DNA of 64,000 bases from Notospermus geniculatus (GCA_002633025.1 NMRB01000063.1:221482-285481), one strand, 5' to 3'. Shown: positions 48,601 through 58,590, numbered from the stretch's first letter. Notes: generated from the sequence alone by a model not told the origin. Translations and numbers: made by a program.

Positions 48601-48749
48601 CTTTTCATATGTATTGTTAACTTGCAACATTAAGATTGTCAGGCTAGTTGCTGTCATTCGGAGGCTTTCTGAAATTTCTGTTGTCGTGGGACGTCCCGTC
48701 GCAACTGCCATTGCTGCCATGAAAATGGCCAAGAATCTAGGGATGACGA
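45658..48749 (-). CDS. Helical cytokine-like secreted protein, copy 2 (first exon not found)
   Basis: Exons on the minus strand: 48749-48598, 47132-46977, 46544-46329 and 45873-45658 (stop TGA); intron phases are 0 after exons 2, 3 and 4. Exon 2 opens with two bases of a split codon, so a short phase-1 first exon is expected upstream, as in copies 1 and 3. It is probably in or beyond the N gap at 49485-50293. The signal-peptide core is VIPRFLAIFMAAMAVATG. Conserved features: helix A (TATSLTILMLQV), AB-loop EFIPKDDES and THEKYA, helix B across exons 3/4, cysteines C-x12-CPPPC-x10-C, and helix D (AMYRLNAQTALFDEKM) in the last exon. Extra cysteines not shared with copy 1 lie in exons 3 and 4. 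Sequons are NNT, NHT, NFS and NCT, more than in copy 1. All four exons are open with good GT-AG sites, so it looks functional. Confidence 0.78.
45991..46205. mobile_element. Foldback element with ACATAAAGTCGTCTCCGAAT ends, block D copy
   Basis: A better-preserved foldback than the block C copy. GGTCTTCCTCAGGCACTTTC and TAGTAGAGATCCCAGAAG face their inverses at about 46105-46170. It lies between exons 4 and 5 of copy 2. Confidence 0.75.
46620..46850. mobile_element. MITE with GCTAGGAATCCACTGCTGAT ends, block D copy
   Basis: Matches 38410-38765 but is about 100 bp shorter inside, and it sits in the matching intron of copy 2. Confidence 0.7.
47551..47952. mobile_element. Foldback insertion in the exon 2-3 intron of cytokine copy 2
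   Basis: The left arm (CGACTGAGCTTTGTACAGGA, 47560-47650) returns inverted at 47850-47950. The words TTATGGGGTGTAAATCCA and TATCTGTTGGTAATACATT or their inverses lie on both arms. Absent from block C at this place. Confidence 0.7.
48083..48489. mobile_element. DNA element with perfect 25-bp ends in cytokine copy 2
   Basis: GATGATCATCCACACTTGAC...TAG at the left is exactly inverted at the right (...GTCAAGTGTGGATGATCATC). Block C shows the empty site (CACGATGATCGTCATTC), so GATGATC(A/G)TC is probably target sequence duplicated on insertion, about 8 to 10 bp, compatible with hAT- or Mutator-type elements. No transposase is encoded in about 400 bp. Confidence 0.75.
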
Positions 48750-49484
48750 CTGAAATGATATAAATTCAATTTATTGTCAGCCATTGCATTATTTCTATCA
48801 TTTTGCCAGTGACGCGCCAGGCCAATAGATTTTTCCGCATGATAATTTGGTTATTTCCGGGAAGTTTTGTAATTTCAATGTCGAACGAGAAAAATCAAAC
48901 TAAAGGACTCTTACACTGAATGACAAAAGTCGAAATTAGTCGCTACAGTTGTCCGTTCCAAAATACTTTCTGTGGAAACGTTCCATAAATGTTAAAATCT
49001 TTTTTTCATGGCCAATAAGTAAGATCATGACAGTTTACAGGGAATGCAACTGGATTATGGAACAGCCGCACAGATTCACTGGATGTTCTATTTCAGCAGG
49101 GGTTTCTGTGAGTGGATGAGAGCGAGGTAAAAACCCCCGCTGTGTGGAGATGAGAATGTAGGGGTAGATGAATGTTATAGGCCTACATTACCATCGGTAG
49201 ACAAAAACAGACGAGTTAGGGACCTGTGCCATATTCATAAACAAAATGTGATACCATAAAAGAATCAACCATAAAGGTTCAACTGACAAATTTAGCATTT
49301 TATAAATGTGGACAATATCCCTTTAAAACCCAACAGATTTGCATTCTGACGTTTCCATGTGATAGGCAAGACCCTTCTGCACATTCACTGCAAATTTTGT
49401 TGAATTCCGACTAGTTGATCTTATGAAACAAAAGGTCTGAATTAATGAGAACCCCACGAACGATGTGTGTTCAGGGTCATCGGT

Positions 49485-50293
49485 NNNNNNNNNNNNNNNN
49501 NNNNNNNNNNNNNNNNNNNNNNNNNNNNNNNNNNNNNNNNNNNNNNNNNNNNNNNNNNNNNNNNNNNNNNNNNNNNNNNNNNNNNNNNNNNNNNNNNNNN
49601 NNNNNNNNNNNNNNNNNNNNNNNNNNNNNNNNNNNNNNNNNNNNNNNNNNNNNNNNNNNNNNNNNNNNNNNNNNNNNNNNNNNNNNNNNNNNNNNNNNNN
49701 NNNNNNNNNNNNNNNNNNNNNNNNNNNNNNNNNNNNNNNNNNNNNNNNNNNNNNNNNNNNNNNNNNNNNNNNNNNNNNNNNNNNNNNNNNNNNNNNNNNN
49801 NNNNNNNNNNNNNNNNNNNNNNNNNNNNNNNNNNNNNNNNNNNNNNNNNNNNNNNNNNNNNNNNNNNNNNNNNNNNNNNNNNNNNNNNNNNNNNNNNNNN
49901 NNNNNNNNNNNNNNNNNNNNNNNNNNNNNNNNNNNNNNNNNNNNNNNNNNNNNNNNNNNNNNNNNNNNNNNNNNNNNNNNNNNNNNNNNNNNNNNNNNNN
50001 NNNNNNNNNNNNNNNNNNNNNNNNNNNNNNNNNNNNNNNNNNNNNNNNNNNNNNNNNNNNNNNNNNNNNNNNNNNNNNNNNNNNNNNNNNNNNNNNNNNN
50101 NNNNNNNNNNNNNNNNNNNNNNNNNNNNNNNNNNNNNNNNNNNNNNNNNNNNNNNNNNNNNNNNNNNNNNNNNNNNNNNNNNNNNNNNNNNNNNNNNNNN
50201 NNNNNNNNNNNNNNNNNNNNNNNNNNNNNNNNNNNNNNNNNNNNNNNNNNNNNNNNNNNNNNNNNNNNNNNNNNNNNNNNNNNNNNNNNNNNN
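49485..50293. other. Assembly gap (809 N)
   Basis: A run of 809 N just upstream (minus-strand sense) of cytokine-like copy 2. Open frames reported across it contain only N and are not real. Confidence 0.99.
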
Positions 50294-52899
50294 GGCTATA
50301 ACAGCATGTTGAACTTCTCAAGTGATGAAAAGCATGGACCATGGTGGCCATTTTTATCAGCTGAGGTTCAACATTGTATCAGGGCTAGGTCCAGGAAAAA
50401 CTGTACAGTGGGACCATGGGACAAGCTGGTAGTGCGTAATAAAAACACCCTGTAACATGTAAATGTGGGCTATCAAGACATAATTTGGGGTAGGTTATTC
50501 AGAATTGGCTCCTTTAGATCGGAATATAGTAGTCTGAAACATACTAGGCCCATTTTATTTTAGCCTGATATTTACCGTTCCCGGCAGGGGTGTAAGGATA
50601 CTGGTTTCAGGGCTGTGAAATGGCGGCGATTTCATATGATATTTGCATTGTCCGAGAAAATTGCCAATAAAAAGAGTTAGAATCATTGGAATTTAATGAA
50701 ACTCAAATATGATATTCTCAACAAATGCCGCTTGAGCCTGTGAAAATTTGAATTGGCTCCTATGTGTAGTTTTTGAATTATTTGGCAAAATGTATGTACA
50801 GTCGATGTACAGGACGTGTACAGAAAATTTAATTGTGGACCTAGCCCGTGGAGAGGCACCTATGTCAATGGGATCCTAGCTCGATAGAGGGCAGCACACG
50901 GAAATCCGGTCCTAATACAATGGACGCCTTTTGTGTGGGAAATTGATCAGGACCGGGATGTCAGTTTCATTTCAATAGTTTTAACCGCTAGTGACACCTA
51001 TTGAAAAAGTCGGACAGGGTCCCCATTGAAGACCACCTCGAAGACAGAGAACCAATCTAATCGGATTGTGTCAAACGGTCGATTATATTATTTTTAGGAG
51101 TCCTCATTGCCTGCAGTGATTGACCAATCAGGTTTAGCAGTATCAAGACTTATCTCATACATACAAAGAGAGGGCCAAAGATGCCGTCTCAAGCGTTCAG
51201 CTCTAAACCCCACATTTTTCTTTATCTGTATCCGTACACCGGTACTTGTCTTTTCTTCGAATCAGCCCTTTACAATATGCTTATTCGCCACGTCTTTTCA
51301 CAATTTTTTTTTTATATATATCAACACAGGCTCACAGCATGAATCTGTTGATTCTGCTGCGTCATTTGACGGCACGGACTGCTGAATGCCCACATTTCTT
51401 AGAAGTGCACCGCTGATCACGAGGATTGTACCATGCAGGTGGTGGTGACACAGCTGGCCGATCACTCATCCTGACGTGCACAGGCACCAAAAGAACAAGA
51501 AATCAGCCTACAGGAAAGTCTCGGGGTGGGTGAGCTTCTCATGTACATGTACTGTCCACGTAGGCCTACACTGAAATGAAGTTTCTAGCAACAGCTTACA
51601 TGTACATGGATGACCATGCCTCGAACTACTCAAGGGATCTCTGACGGGAAGTGTTCTAAAATGTTCACGTGGCAATGAAAAGAAAGTTCCACTCACAGTG
51701 CAAGTAAAATTGAGGGATAAAAAGATGGTTTATCCAGAATGTGTTTCTTTTTCAAAGCAGAGTTGGGCCAAGGCTCGTGTGTCACCATCATCATTAATCT
51801 TCTGCTATTTTGGTCTTGCGCCAGCTCTGTCATCGTTTGACGATTGTTTTTAGCTGTCCCCCAGAAAATGCTGTACAGGTGTAGCATCTGCCAGTGTTCC
51901 CCATCTGCGAGTGTTCCCTGCTATTTGTCTGACGGAATAAGTTGCGACTTGACAATAGGGAACGCACAGAGAAACATTTCGATCTATCTGCCCGCGTTTC
52001 CCAAACAATAAGGGGACACACTGACCCACAGAAACACTGGCAGATATAACACCTGCATGTACTGGAGATAACGGATGCATATCTATCAACGATATAGGTA
52101 TAAAATAGAAGTCCATTTGTCCCTATCAGTATTTTTATTATAAAAAATATTATACATTGTTCACAATAACTTATAGCACCACCAGTAGTCTTGCCAGCAA
52201 AACCACTGATCCTGCCTTGGCAATGAATGCTGCTGACTACACTGGCTGAGGTCAATTGCACGTGATTTCATCTCGTGTAATTCACCCACAACGTCTGGCT
52301 GATTTTGATATCATTTCTTTGAAATTTTAAACAAATATTTAGTCTTTTGCCTCCAACATTTACAATAGATTTACAATAGAATGGGCAATACCATGCAACA
52401 TGTTAGGCAAACTCCTGGGTAGTCTCGCGCAACCGGACCCTCGGTCTCACCACTGACATGACCGAGGGTCTGGCTGCGACGGCACTTGTGTGATACTGCG
52501 TTGGGCACGGCGGCGTCAGTCACGTTATCTTGCAATAGAGCGCCGCAATTTTGCAATCATATGACCCCCGTCCAAAGATAATATGGCCAATCAGCATGGC
52601 TGTAACATCTGGATTCAGAATCAGAATTCAGAAAAGAGCACTATCAATTTAAATCAGGAAGTTAGGAATGAATAAATAGATAAAATTAATGTTTTTATCG
52701 TCCATCAAATCAGTATATTGCTGCCTTTTGTTACGCCTACGTTTGAGGTGTCGGTCCTTCAGTGGATTTGTGGACTTGGCGTACTCGCACCAAGACGACA
52801 CATCACATCAAAAATTCATCTTTTACCACATGTGCACCGACATCCTTTTTTCCACTTTTGCTGGGAACAAATTATGGAGTTCTCACGATCACAACTCTC
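50294..52899. other. Gene-free interval 3' of cytokine copy 3
   Basis: No supported gene. It contains a MITE at about 51870-52065 (family of 37160-37345) and a hairpin at about 52425-52500 (CCCTCGGTCTCA / TGACCGAGGG). A possible small plus-strand terminal exon at about 51328-51385, after an AACACAG acceptor, reads SQHESVDSAASFDGTDC and stop, but has no upstream partner. Confidence 0.5.
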
Positions 52900-55800
52900 T
52901 CATAACCGCTGCACGATGTCCATGGCCATCTGTAGTTGTGCCGTCTGCGTCTTGAGTTGGTAAAGCACAGCGAGATAGTACTGTAAATGGGACGCCCTTG
53001 GAAGGTCTAACGTACTGTATATGTTGCTGCTTTGTCTCTCAATCCCAAGGTGTTGCATCTGAAGATGAATAAATCGTTGCACTGAACTGTACATGTCATA
53101 ACGAATTTTCAACCAAGAAAAATATACATACGTATCTCTTTAACTTGATTTCAAGATCTAATAGTTATTCTAATAATACATGTATCTTCATCCTGCGAAT
53201 TTCTATTTCTTATTTAAAACAATTGTGTTTTTTGTTGTTTTTTATTATTATTTTTATTTTCAAATTAATACAGCCTAATGATTGACATTTAATTCGAATC
53301 TTTCTTGTTTTCATTTTTTAATTACGATTTCAAAGGATTTTTTCGTTATATAATCTCCCTAATTTTAATCAACGAGTATAAAATAGAATTCTTTACCATT
53401 GTAGTTATTCCACTGTCAAATGCCTGCATCTTTTTATGTAGTTGGTCAAGTTCACAGAGTAGTTGGTGGCGGTCATCCTGTGAGTTGCACGTGGATGGAC
53501 ATAACTCTCCGAAAAGGTTCATTTGCTTGCATTCTATTAGCCGAATCTTCGCTACTGCCACACGGTATTCTGAGGCGAACATGTGAAACGTTTGGTACAG
53601 CGCCTGAAAAATTATGTTGACTGTCAGATAACCCACAGAATACAGAGTAATTTTATCTTTGTTATCAACATTGTGCGATTTTTTTTGAGTGGTCATTTTC
53701 CAATGCATTGGTCCATTGGTCCAATCGGAGCAGCATGTCCCCTCGACATGTCCCATTGGAGCAAGACAGCGTTTTGTTACACCAGTTGCATCGTGTACAT
53801 GTACACAGGCGGCATCATCAGAGATACAATATATGAGACCTACTCCAACCTTACAGCTATAGATAGGTGGAGCTACATGTAATCGAACTGACGCGTCACC
53901 AGCATCCCTAATATAATGTAAGCAGACATTCAAACAGGTCCCTTCCATTCATTGAAGAGTTCTCACACAATGGATATCTCTCGAACAAGCGAACGAAAGG
54001 ACGTACAGTGTACTGACATAGCATCAGCGCAGTTAAGATTGCACCAGTGGGAAATGCTCACTACGTGTAAATGGACTCATGCACATGAAAACGACTTTAT
54101 CTCATTAATTCACTCAAGGTTAAAGCTGTGCTTTTACATGTAGTAGTAAACATACATGTAAAGTCATCTCCGAATTTCGCAATTTCTAGTAGAGATCCAA
54201 GAAGTGAAGCTTTTCACTTCTGGGAACTCTCTATAGTGCCTGCGGAAGACCCCGGTTGGGGTCGAAAATTTGCGAAATTCGGAGACGACTTTATGTCACT
54301 ATCATTATTTTTTGTGTGTCGTTTTTTGTGCTCTATGTTGGATATCTGTTACAAAACATGTAGTAGATATAAACTGGTAACTGCATTATGACACTACTAT
54401 ACACTTGTCCGATTGTTGTGTAAACCATGAATGCTCCACCTAAAAACTAAAACTGCTTACTTCTACATCTTCCATGATGCTTAGACCTGCTTGGATGTGA
54501 ACTTGAAACACGTTGGGCAATTGAAGTGTATCTCTCCAATCTGTAGTAAGTAGGTAAGCAAACTTCTCATGGGTGTCCACTGATTCGTCGTCGGTGGGAA
54601 TGAACTCGCTGTGTTTCTGTTTCTGAAAAGCATGAATTGCATCATAAACTATAGTCATACGGAAAATTCATCGCGCAAGTGACTTTTGCCGCAGGCCTAT
54701 TCACAGGCATGTTGGACAGCACGCTGTAATGTACATCGATTGCGATCCGGTGTAAAGTTTTTCAGTGTTTCCGTGTGTCAGTGTTCCCCCTATTGTTCTG
54801 GAAACACTGGCAGATAGATCGACACGTTTCTCTCTGTGTCCTCCATTGTCGAGTCGCGGCTTATTCCGTCAGACAATAGCAGGGGAACACTGAAAAACGT
54901 TACACCGGCACTTGTGGTAGTAGGAATAGAACCCTGGCGGCCAAAGGGTAATTCATAAGGTGACTTAAGTGTGGCACTCTGCCTCATTCCTCAATACATT
55001 GGCATTACATACATGCCAATGTATTGAGGAATGCACAAAAATCTGTTAATAACAGTCCTATTCACGGAAGAGAGCACGTGCGTCTACGCATAGCGCAGTA
55101 ATTTTGTGTGTAATATTGCGGTGATTTACTCAGTATGTAATATACTACCTGCACACTGCGTACATACAACAATAAACCGCTTCACTCACGCACGCTGCAT
55201 GAAACTATGATCCTACGCGCCAGACCGCTTCACTCACGCACGCTGCATGAAACTATGATCCTACGCGCCAGATCTAAACCCCATCAGAAAATAATCTCGT
55301 AACTGGCTTGAATATGTTTTTCCAAATTAGGCCACGGTTATTATATACTTTGGTTTACGGGCATAAAGATTTTGAACCCAGGTACGGAGGACGAAATAAA
55401 AATTTAAAAAAAATTCGGTTCAGTTCATTTTTTGCATTTTCAGCTTCAGAATGACAAGTTAGACAAATCGGAGGAAATAAAAAACCAAATAAATTCTTGA
55501 TAAATGCCTCTTTTCTGCTTCTTTCCGTCCTCGCTGCCAGAAATAGACATGTGCCAGTTGGTTTTGTTTATTTCTAGCTGTCGTGACTGCTGAAATCAAG
55601 GTCGGCGGGAATAAAAACAACTCCATTTGTTTGTTTTTTTCTCAGAAGACTTCATTTGAACTTCGGCGGAAATAAAACGAACTGATTTTCCCAATTTTAT
55701 TTTTTTTTCGGAATGGCATTTTGCCACGTCGGCGGGCCCGTAAACCAAAGAATAAAAAAAGTGTGGCCTTAGCGTCGACTTCAGCCATTTCACAAACTCA

Positions 55801-58380
55801 TCACCAATAGGCCAATGCAGCACGAACTACTGATTCAGGCATAAAACAGGCATCATCTTTGGTGATCTTCTCCGATTTTTATCGTGCAGAAACAAAAATA
55901 CCCTCGAAAAATCCCCCCAAAAACGTTAAAAATTAACCCAGGGCACGTCTGTTGGATACGGGGTGATGCGAGTCGATACGTTCTACTAGTACGATTTAGT
56001 GCGCTTGGATGCGATATGGTCACGATTGGTCAATTTCAGGTGGCACGAGTCGCGTCACGATTGAAATCGTGGTCTTAATCGTGGTGATCCTATCAGATCT
56101 TATCACATCTGGAGGGCAATCGTGGCACTCGTGTTGATCGTAGAAAATTTTTGAATCGTCCAAAACTTTACTACGATCAATACGATTGCCACGACTGACC
56201 TCAAGATCTGATAGGATCACCACGATTAATACCACGATTTTAATCGTGCGTGATTCGTGATAGTGGGAACCCAGCATTACTGTCCAAAACTTTCCTACGA
56301 TCAACACGATTGCCACGACTGACCTCAAGATCTGAAAGGATCACCAACGAACGTGACGATTCCTCCACGATTAAGACAACGATTTCAATCGTGGGGTGAT
56401 TCGTGATAGTGGAAACCTAGCATTAAAGGACCACAGTATTGCTTCCCAATCCTGCGTAAAGCTGGATTTAGCTGCACGCGGTATGCGGATTGCGGAACGC
56501 GGTAAGCGGAAAGTTCAATGCATTTCGCATACAACAAATCGCTTCCGCCGGGGATTCCGCGGCCCTATACCGCATTCCGCGTGTCAGCTAAATGCAGCTT
56601 TACACCTACCCGCGTTAAGGGGGAGACCCCTATTAACGACTTGGTAAACTACCGCATGCAACTAGTCTCGCGCAGCCAGCCGTTTCGTTCCGCAGTACTG
56701 CTACACAAACCTGTTCGATCCCCAGCGGCTGGGTGACCGAGACTGTAATCAAACATTCTCCAACACTGGGGCGAAAGGCTTAACTACAGTATTGGAGCAT
56801 GGTGCCTGTGGCGCCGGCTGTCGACAGAAAGATGCAATACAGTGGTCCTTTAATACTCAGCAGAATTCTGAAGACCAAATCATTCCTAGTTGGCACTGCT
56901 ATCAAATTAGTACGTAGGTCCTGAGTTCGTTGGTTGTCAGGCACTTTTATGTTCTGTGTGGTGATGTAAGCAACACACACCTTGCTACCCTCATTCGATA
57001 TCATGAGCTGGTTTTGGCACATCGCCACTGTAATGCATTCGACTTCGCAGGGTTGTAGAGGGGGCTCAATTTACACGCATCGTGGTTTCTCACATATTGA
57101 TACACCGTCACATTCATATTTTGTACTTACGAATAACCGAAAGGTATCTTCAGTCTGCAGCTTCAAAATTTTCAGACTCGCTGCCGTAGATCTCAGCACG
57201 CGTCGAAGTTGAATGTCGGCAAGAGACCTTGGTGTCACAGGAGTCATGAACACCGTGAGAGTAAATGCGAAAAGGAACTTCGAAATTGTTGAAACTGAAA
57301 CGAAAAGAGCACGATTGTTATTTTTTTATGAATTAAAGTACAAAAAAATTCAAAGGATTCAATATACGGTACTTATAGTATCTCTAATAATGATCTCGGA
57401 AACATAGCACATGATTTATCGTGCTGACGGGGCACTACATAATACTTTGGCCCAGATATTTTCTTAACTGTCTGAGATTTATCACTGGTTATTTCATGAT
57501 TTTATCCATGTGCATGTTGAGTGAGTTTGGACACGAAATAGACTCAAAATAAGCCAAAACTGTTTCAAAGTGCAGTTAAATTGATTTAGAGCGGTGCGAA
57601 GGACTAAAAGCACATGTACCGCCGGTACCCTAGAATTAGCAAGAACTCAAATCATCGCCGCGATTCTTGACGTCAGTGCACGACGTCAGCGTAGTGTAAA
57701 ATGTACTGCGCTGCATCTGAATACATTAGGGCTCTCTCTGCAGTTTTTTCAATGTGTGCTGAAATCTATGCCTTGATTCTCTGAAGTACGCATCAGACAG
57801 GCATTTTGGGGACCTTCACAAGCTATGAGACCTCTATGTGCTCTCTCCTAACATTTTGAAAATATCGTAAAATTCAATACAGTCGGGCTTTAAGAAACTT
57901 GCTAAGCTTAAAACTGTTTATTGGACAGAGTTAGGATGGAATTAGAGATGAAATGAAGTTTAGCAACGAAGTAGGCTTGGAATGCTTTTAAGGAAAGCCC
58001 CCCCCCTTCTTACTCCCTGGCAATAAGCAAGAAGTCAATCTCCAGAATTCACGAATTTTCGACCCCAACCGGGGTCTTTTTCAAGTGGAACTTTACAATC
58101 TGAAACTCTAGAAACTCTGAAACTCTAGTGTCTTTTCTAGAGTTTCAGATTGTAAAGTTCCACTTGAAAAGGGGTCGAAAATTCGTGAATTCTGGAGATT
58201 GACTTCTTGCTTATTATCATTTTGTGTGTCAATTTTGTGCTAGTCTGTATCTTGGGCTTACTCCCTGGCCAGGCAATTTGGATATTTCTTGATCTCGAAA
58301 GATGAACACCTATCGGATGAGTGGTTGATACCGCTACATATACACCACCATTCTACATTGTACCTCTGCTTACCTGTCAT
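52900..58380 (-). CDS. Helical cytokine-like secreted protein, copy 3 (apparently complete)
   Basis: Five exons on the minus strand: 58380-58374 (ATG ACA G, donor GTAAGC), 57294-57131, 54622-54461, 53603-53397 and 53058-52900 (TGA). Phases 1-0-0-0 join to 232 residues. The signal peptide is MTVSTISKFLFAFTLTVFM, with cleavage around TPVTPRS. Helix A: about residues 27-57 (STAASLKILKLQTEDTF). AB loop: EFIPTDDES and THEKFA. Helix B: about 102-135, spanning exons 3/4 (SIMEDVE then ALYQTFHMFASEYR). Cysteines are at about 136, 146, 150 and 161, in the spacing C-x9-CPSTC-x10-C. Helix C: about 161-180. Helix D: about 202-232 (LQYYLAVLYQLKTQTAQL). Introns do not align with copies 1 and 2, but exon boundaries, phases and key residues do, which is strong evidence for coding. 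From memory, helix B resembles the NLQ-x-YRTFH region of CNTF-like cytokines. Alternative: an unrelated helical secreted family. The first exon is short, so its choice rests on phase, donor and the promoter spacing. Confidence 0.82.
54150..54296. mobile_element. Foldback element with TAAAGTCATCTCCGAATTTC ends
   Basis: A short member of the family at 45991-46205, located between exons 3 and 4 of cytokine copy 3. Left TCATCTCCGAATTTCGCAA is inverted at the right. Confidence 0.7.
54745..54910. mobile_element. MITE, member of the GGTGTAA...TTACACCGG family
   Basis: CCGGTGTAAAGTTTTTCAGTG at about 54750 is inverted at about 54890-54907. The interior shares GAATAAG-type words for 'TTATTCCGTCAGACAATAGC' with 37160-37345. 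Confidence 0.65.
55176..55271. repeat. 48-bp direct duplication
   Basis: Two exact-looking copies of a 48-bp unit starting ACCGCTTCACTCACGCACGC, at 55176-55223 and 55224-55271. No coding significance seen. Confidence 0.85.
55326..55775. mobile_element. Inverted-repeat element in cytokine copy 3 intron 2
   Basis: AGGCCACGGTTATTATATAC / TTTGGTTTACGGGC at the left returns inverted at the right (GCCCGTAAACCAAAG ... GTGTGGCCT). The A/T-rich interior has GGAGGAAATAAA-type words and no protein. Confidence 0.65.
55950..56425. mobile_element. Complex inverted repeat with ATTGAAATCGTGG words
   Basis: Several copies in both orientations of CACGATTGAAATCGTGG, GATCCTATCAGATCTT and GATCGTAGAAAA. The same words recur at 58865-59110. 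These are rearranged copies of one foldback family. Confidence 0.6.
57665..57893. mobile_element. MITE in cytokine copy 3 intron 1
   Basis: Related to 40897-41157, ending AATTCAATACAGTCGGGCTT. It is in the same intron of a diverged paralogue, but intron 1 otherwise does not align, so independent insertion is likely. Confidence 0.6.
58030..58215. mobile_element. Foldback element with AAGTCAATCTCCAGAATTCA ends
   Basis: The arms AAGTCAATCTCCAGAATTCA and TGAATTCTGGAGATTGACTT are exact inverses, with CCCCAACCGGGGTC inside the left arm. Member of the family at 2215-2345 and 45991-46205, lying in intron 1 of cytokine copy 3. Confidence 0.8.
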
Positions 58381-58482
58381 TCTTTTAGAATCCTTCTATG
58401 CCAATGGAACCTCAAGAGGAAACCGTTCGTTCTTTCGTCGGCAGATGCCTGTTCAATGACAGCTCCGATATCCCTGAGGCCA

Positions 58483-58590
58483 TTTATATACATGTGGTCT
58501 CCCCCACAAAATAAGTCTAAGAATGATGGTTTTATGAGGGCCATCAGACCTTTTCTGCATACCGGTACCCTGGAAGTTGTTTTCAACGAA
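58483..58590 (-). promoter_or_regulatory. Putative core promoter of cytokine copy 3: TATA box and STAT-like site
   Basis: TATATAAA on the minus strand at 58490-58483 lies about 105 bp upstream of the ATG, matching the spacing in copy 1. The palindromic word TTCAACGAA (TTCNNNGAA, the STAT consensus) lies at 58582-58590. A nine-base motif with three free positions can occur by chance. Confidence 0.45.

Larger units (their letters stand above)
43020..49255. repeat. Duplication block D (carries cytokine-like copy 2)
   Basis: It begins with the shared tail (homologous to 26716-28670 and 33500-35100) and passes at about 44745 into the part shared with block C. Insertions in D but not C include about 47551-47952 and 48083-48489. 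D keeps the about 190 bp around exon 5 that are missing at the N in C. Confidence 0.85.

Noticed and set aside
49323-50455. Four long open frames of 278-342 codons across 49.3-50.5 kb
   Set aside because: They consist almost wholly of N and have no sequence content.
51328-51385. Small plus-strand terminal exon (SQHESVDSAASFDGTDC, stop)
   Set aside because: It has a reasonable acceptor but no upstream exon or homologue; too short to support alone.
52240-52290. Possible remnant of a cytokine exon 5 (AGGTCAATTGCACGTGATTT)
   Set aside because: Only about 20 bases resemble the exon 5 stop region of copies 1 and 2, and no helix D codons follow.
56396-56736. Two overlapping plus-strand frames around 56.4-56.7 kb
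   Set aside because: They lie within inverted-repeat DNA (GCGGAATGCGG / CCGCATTCCGC words) and lack protein-like features.
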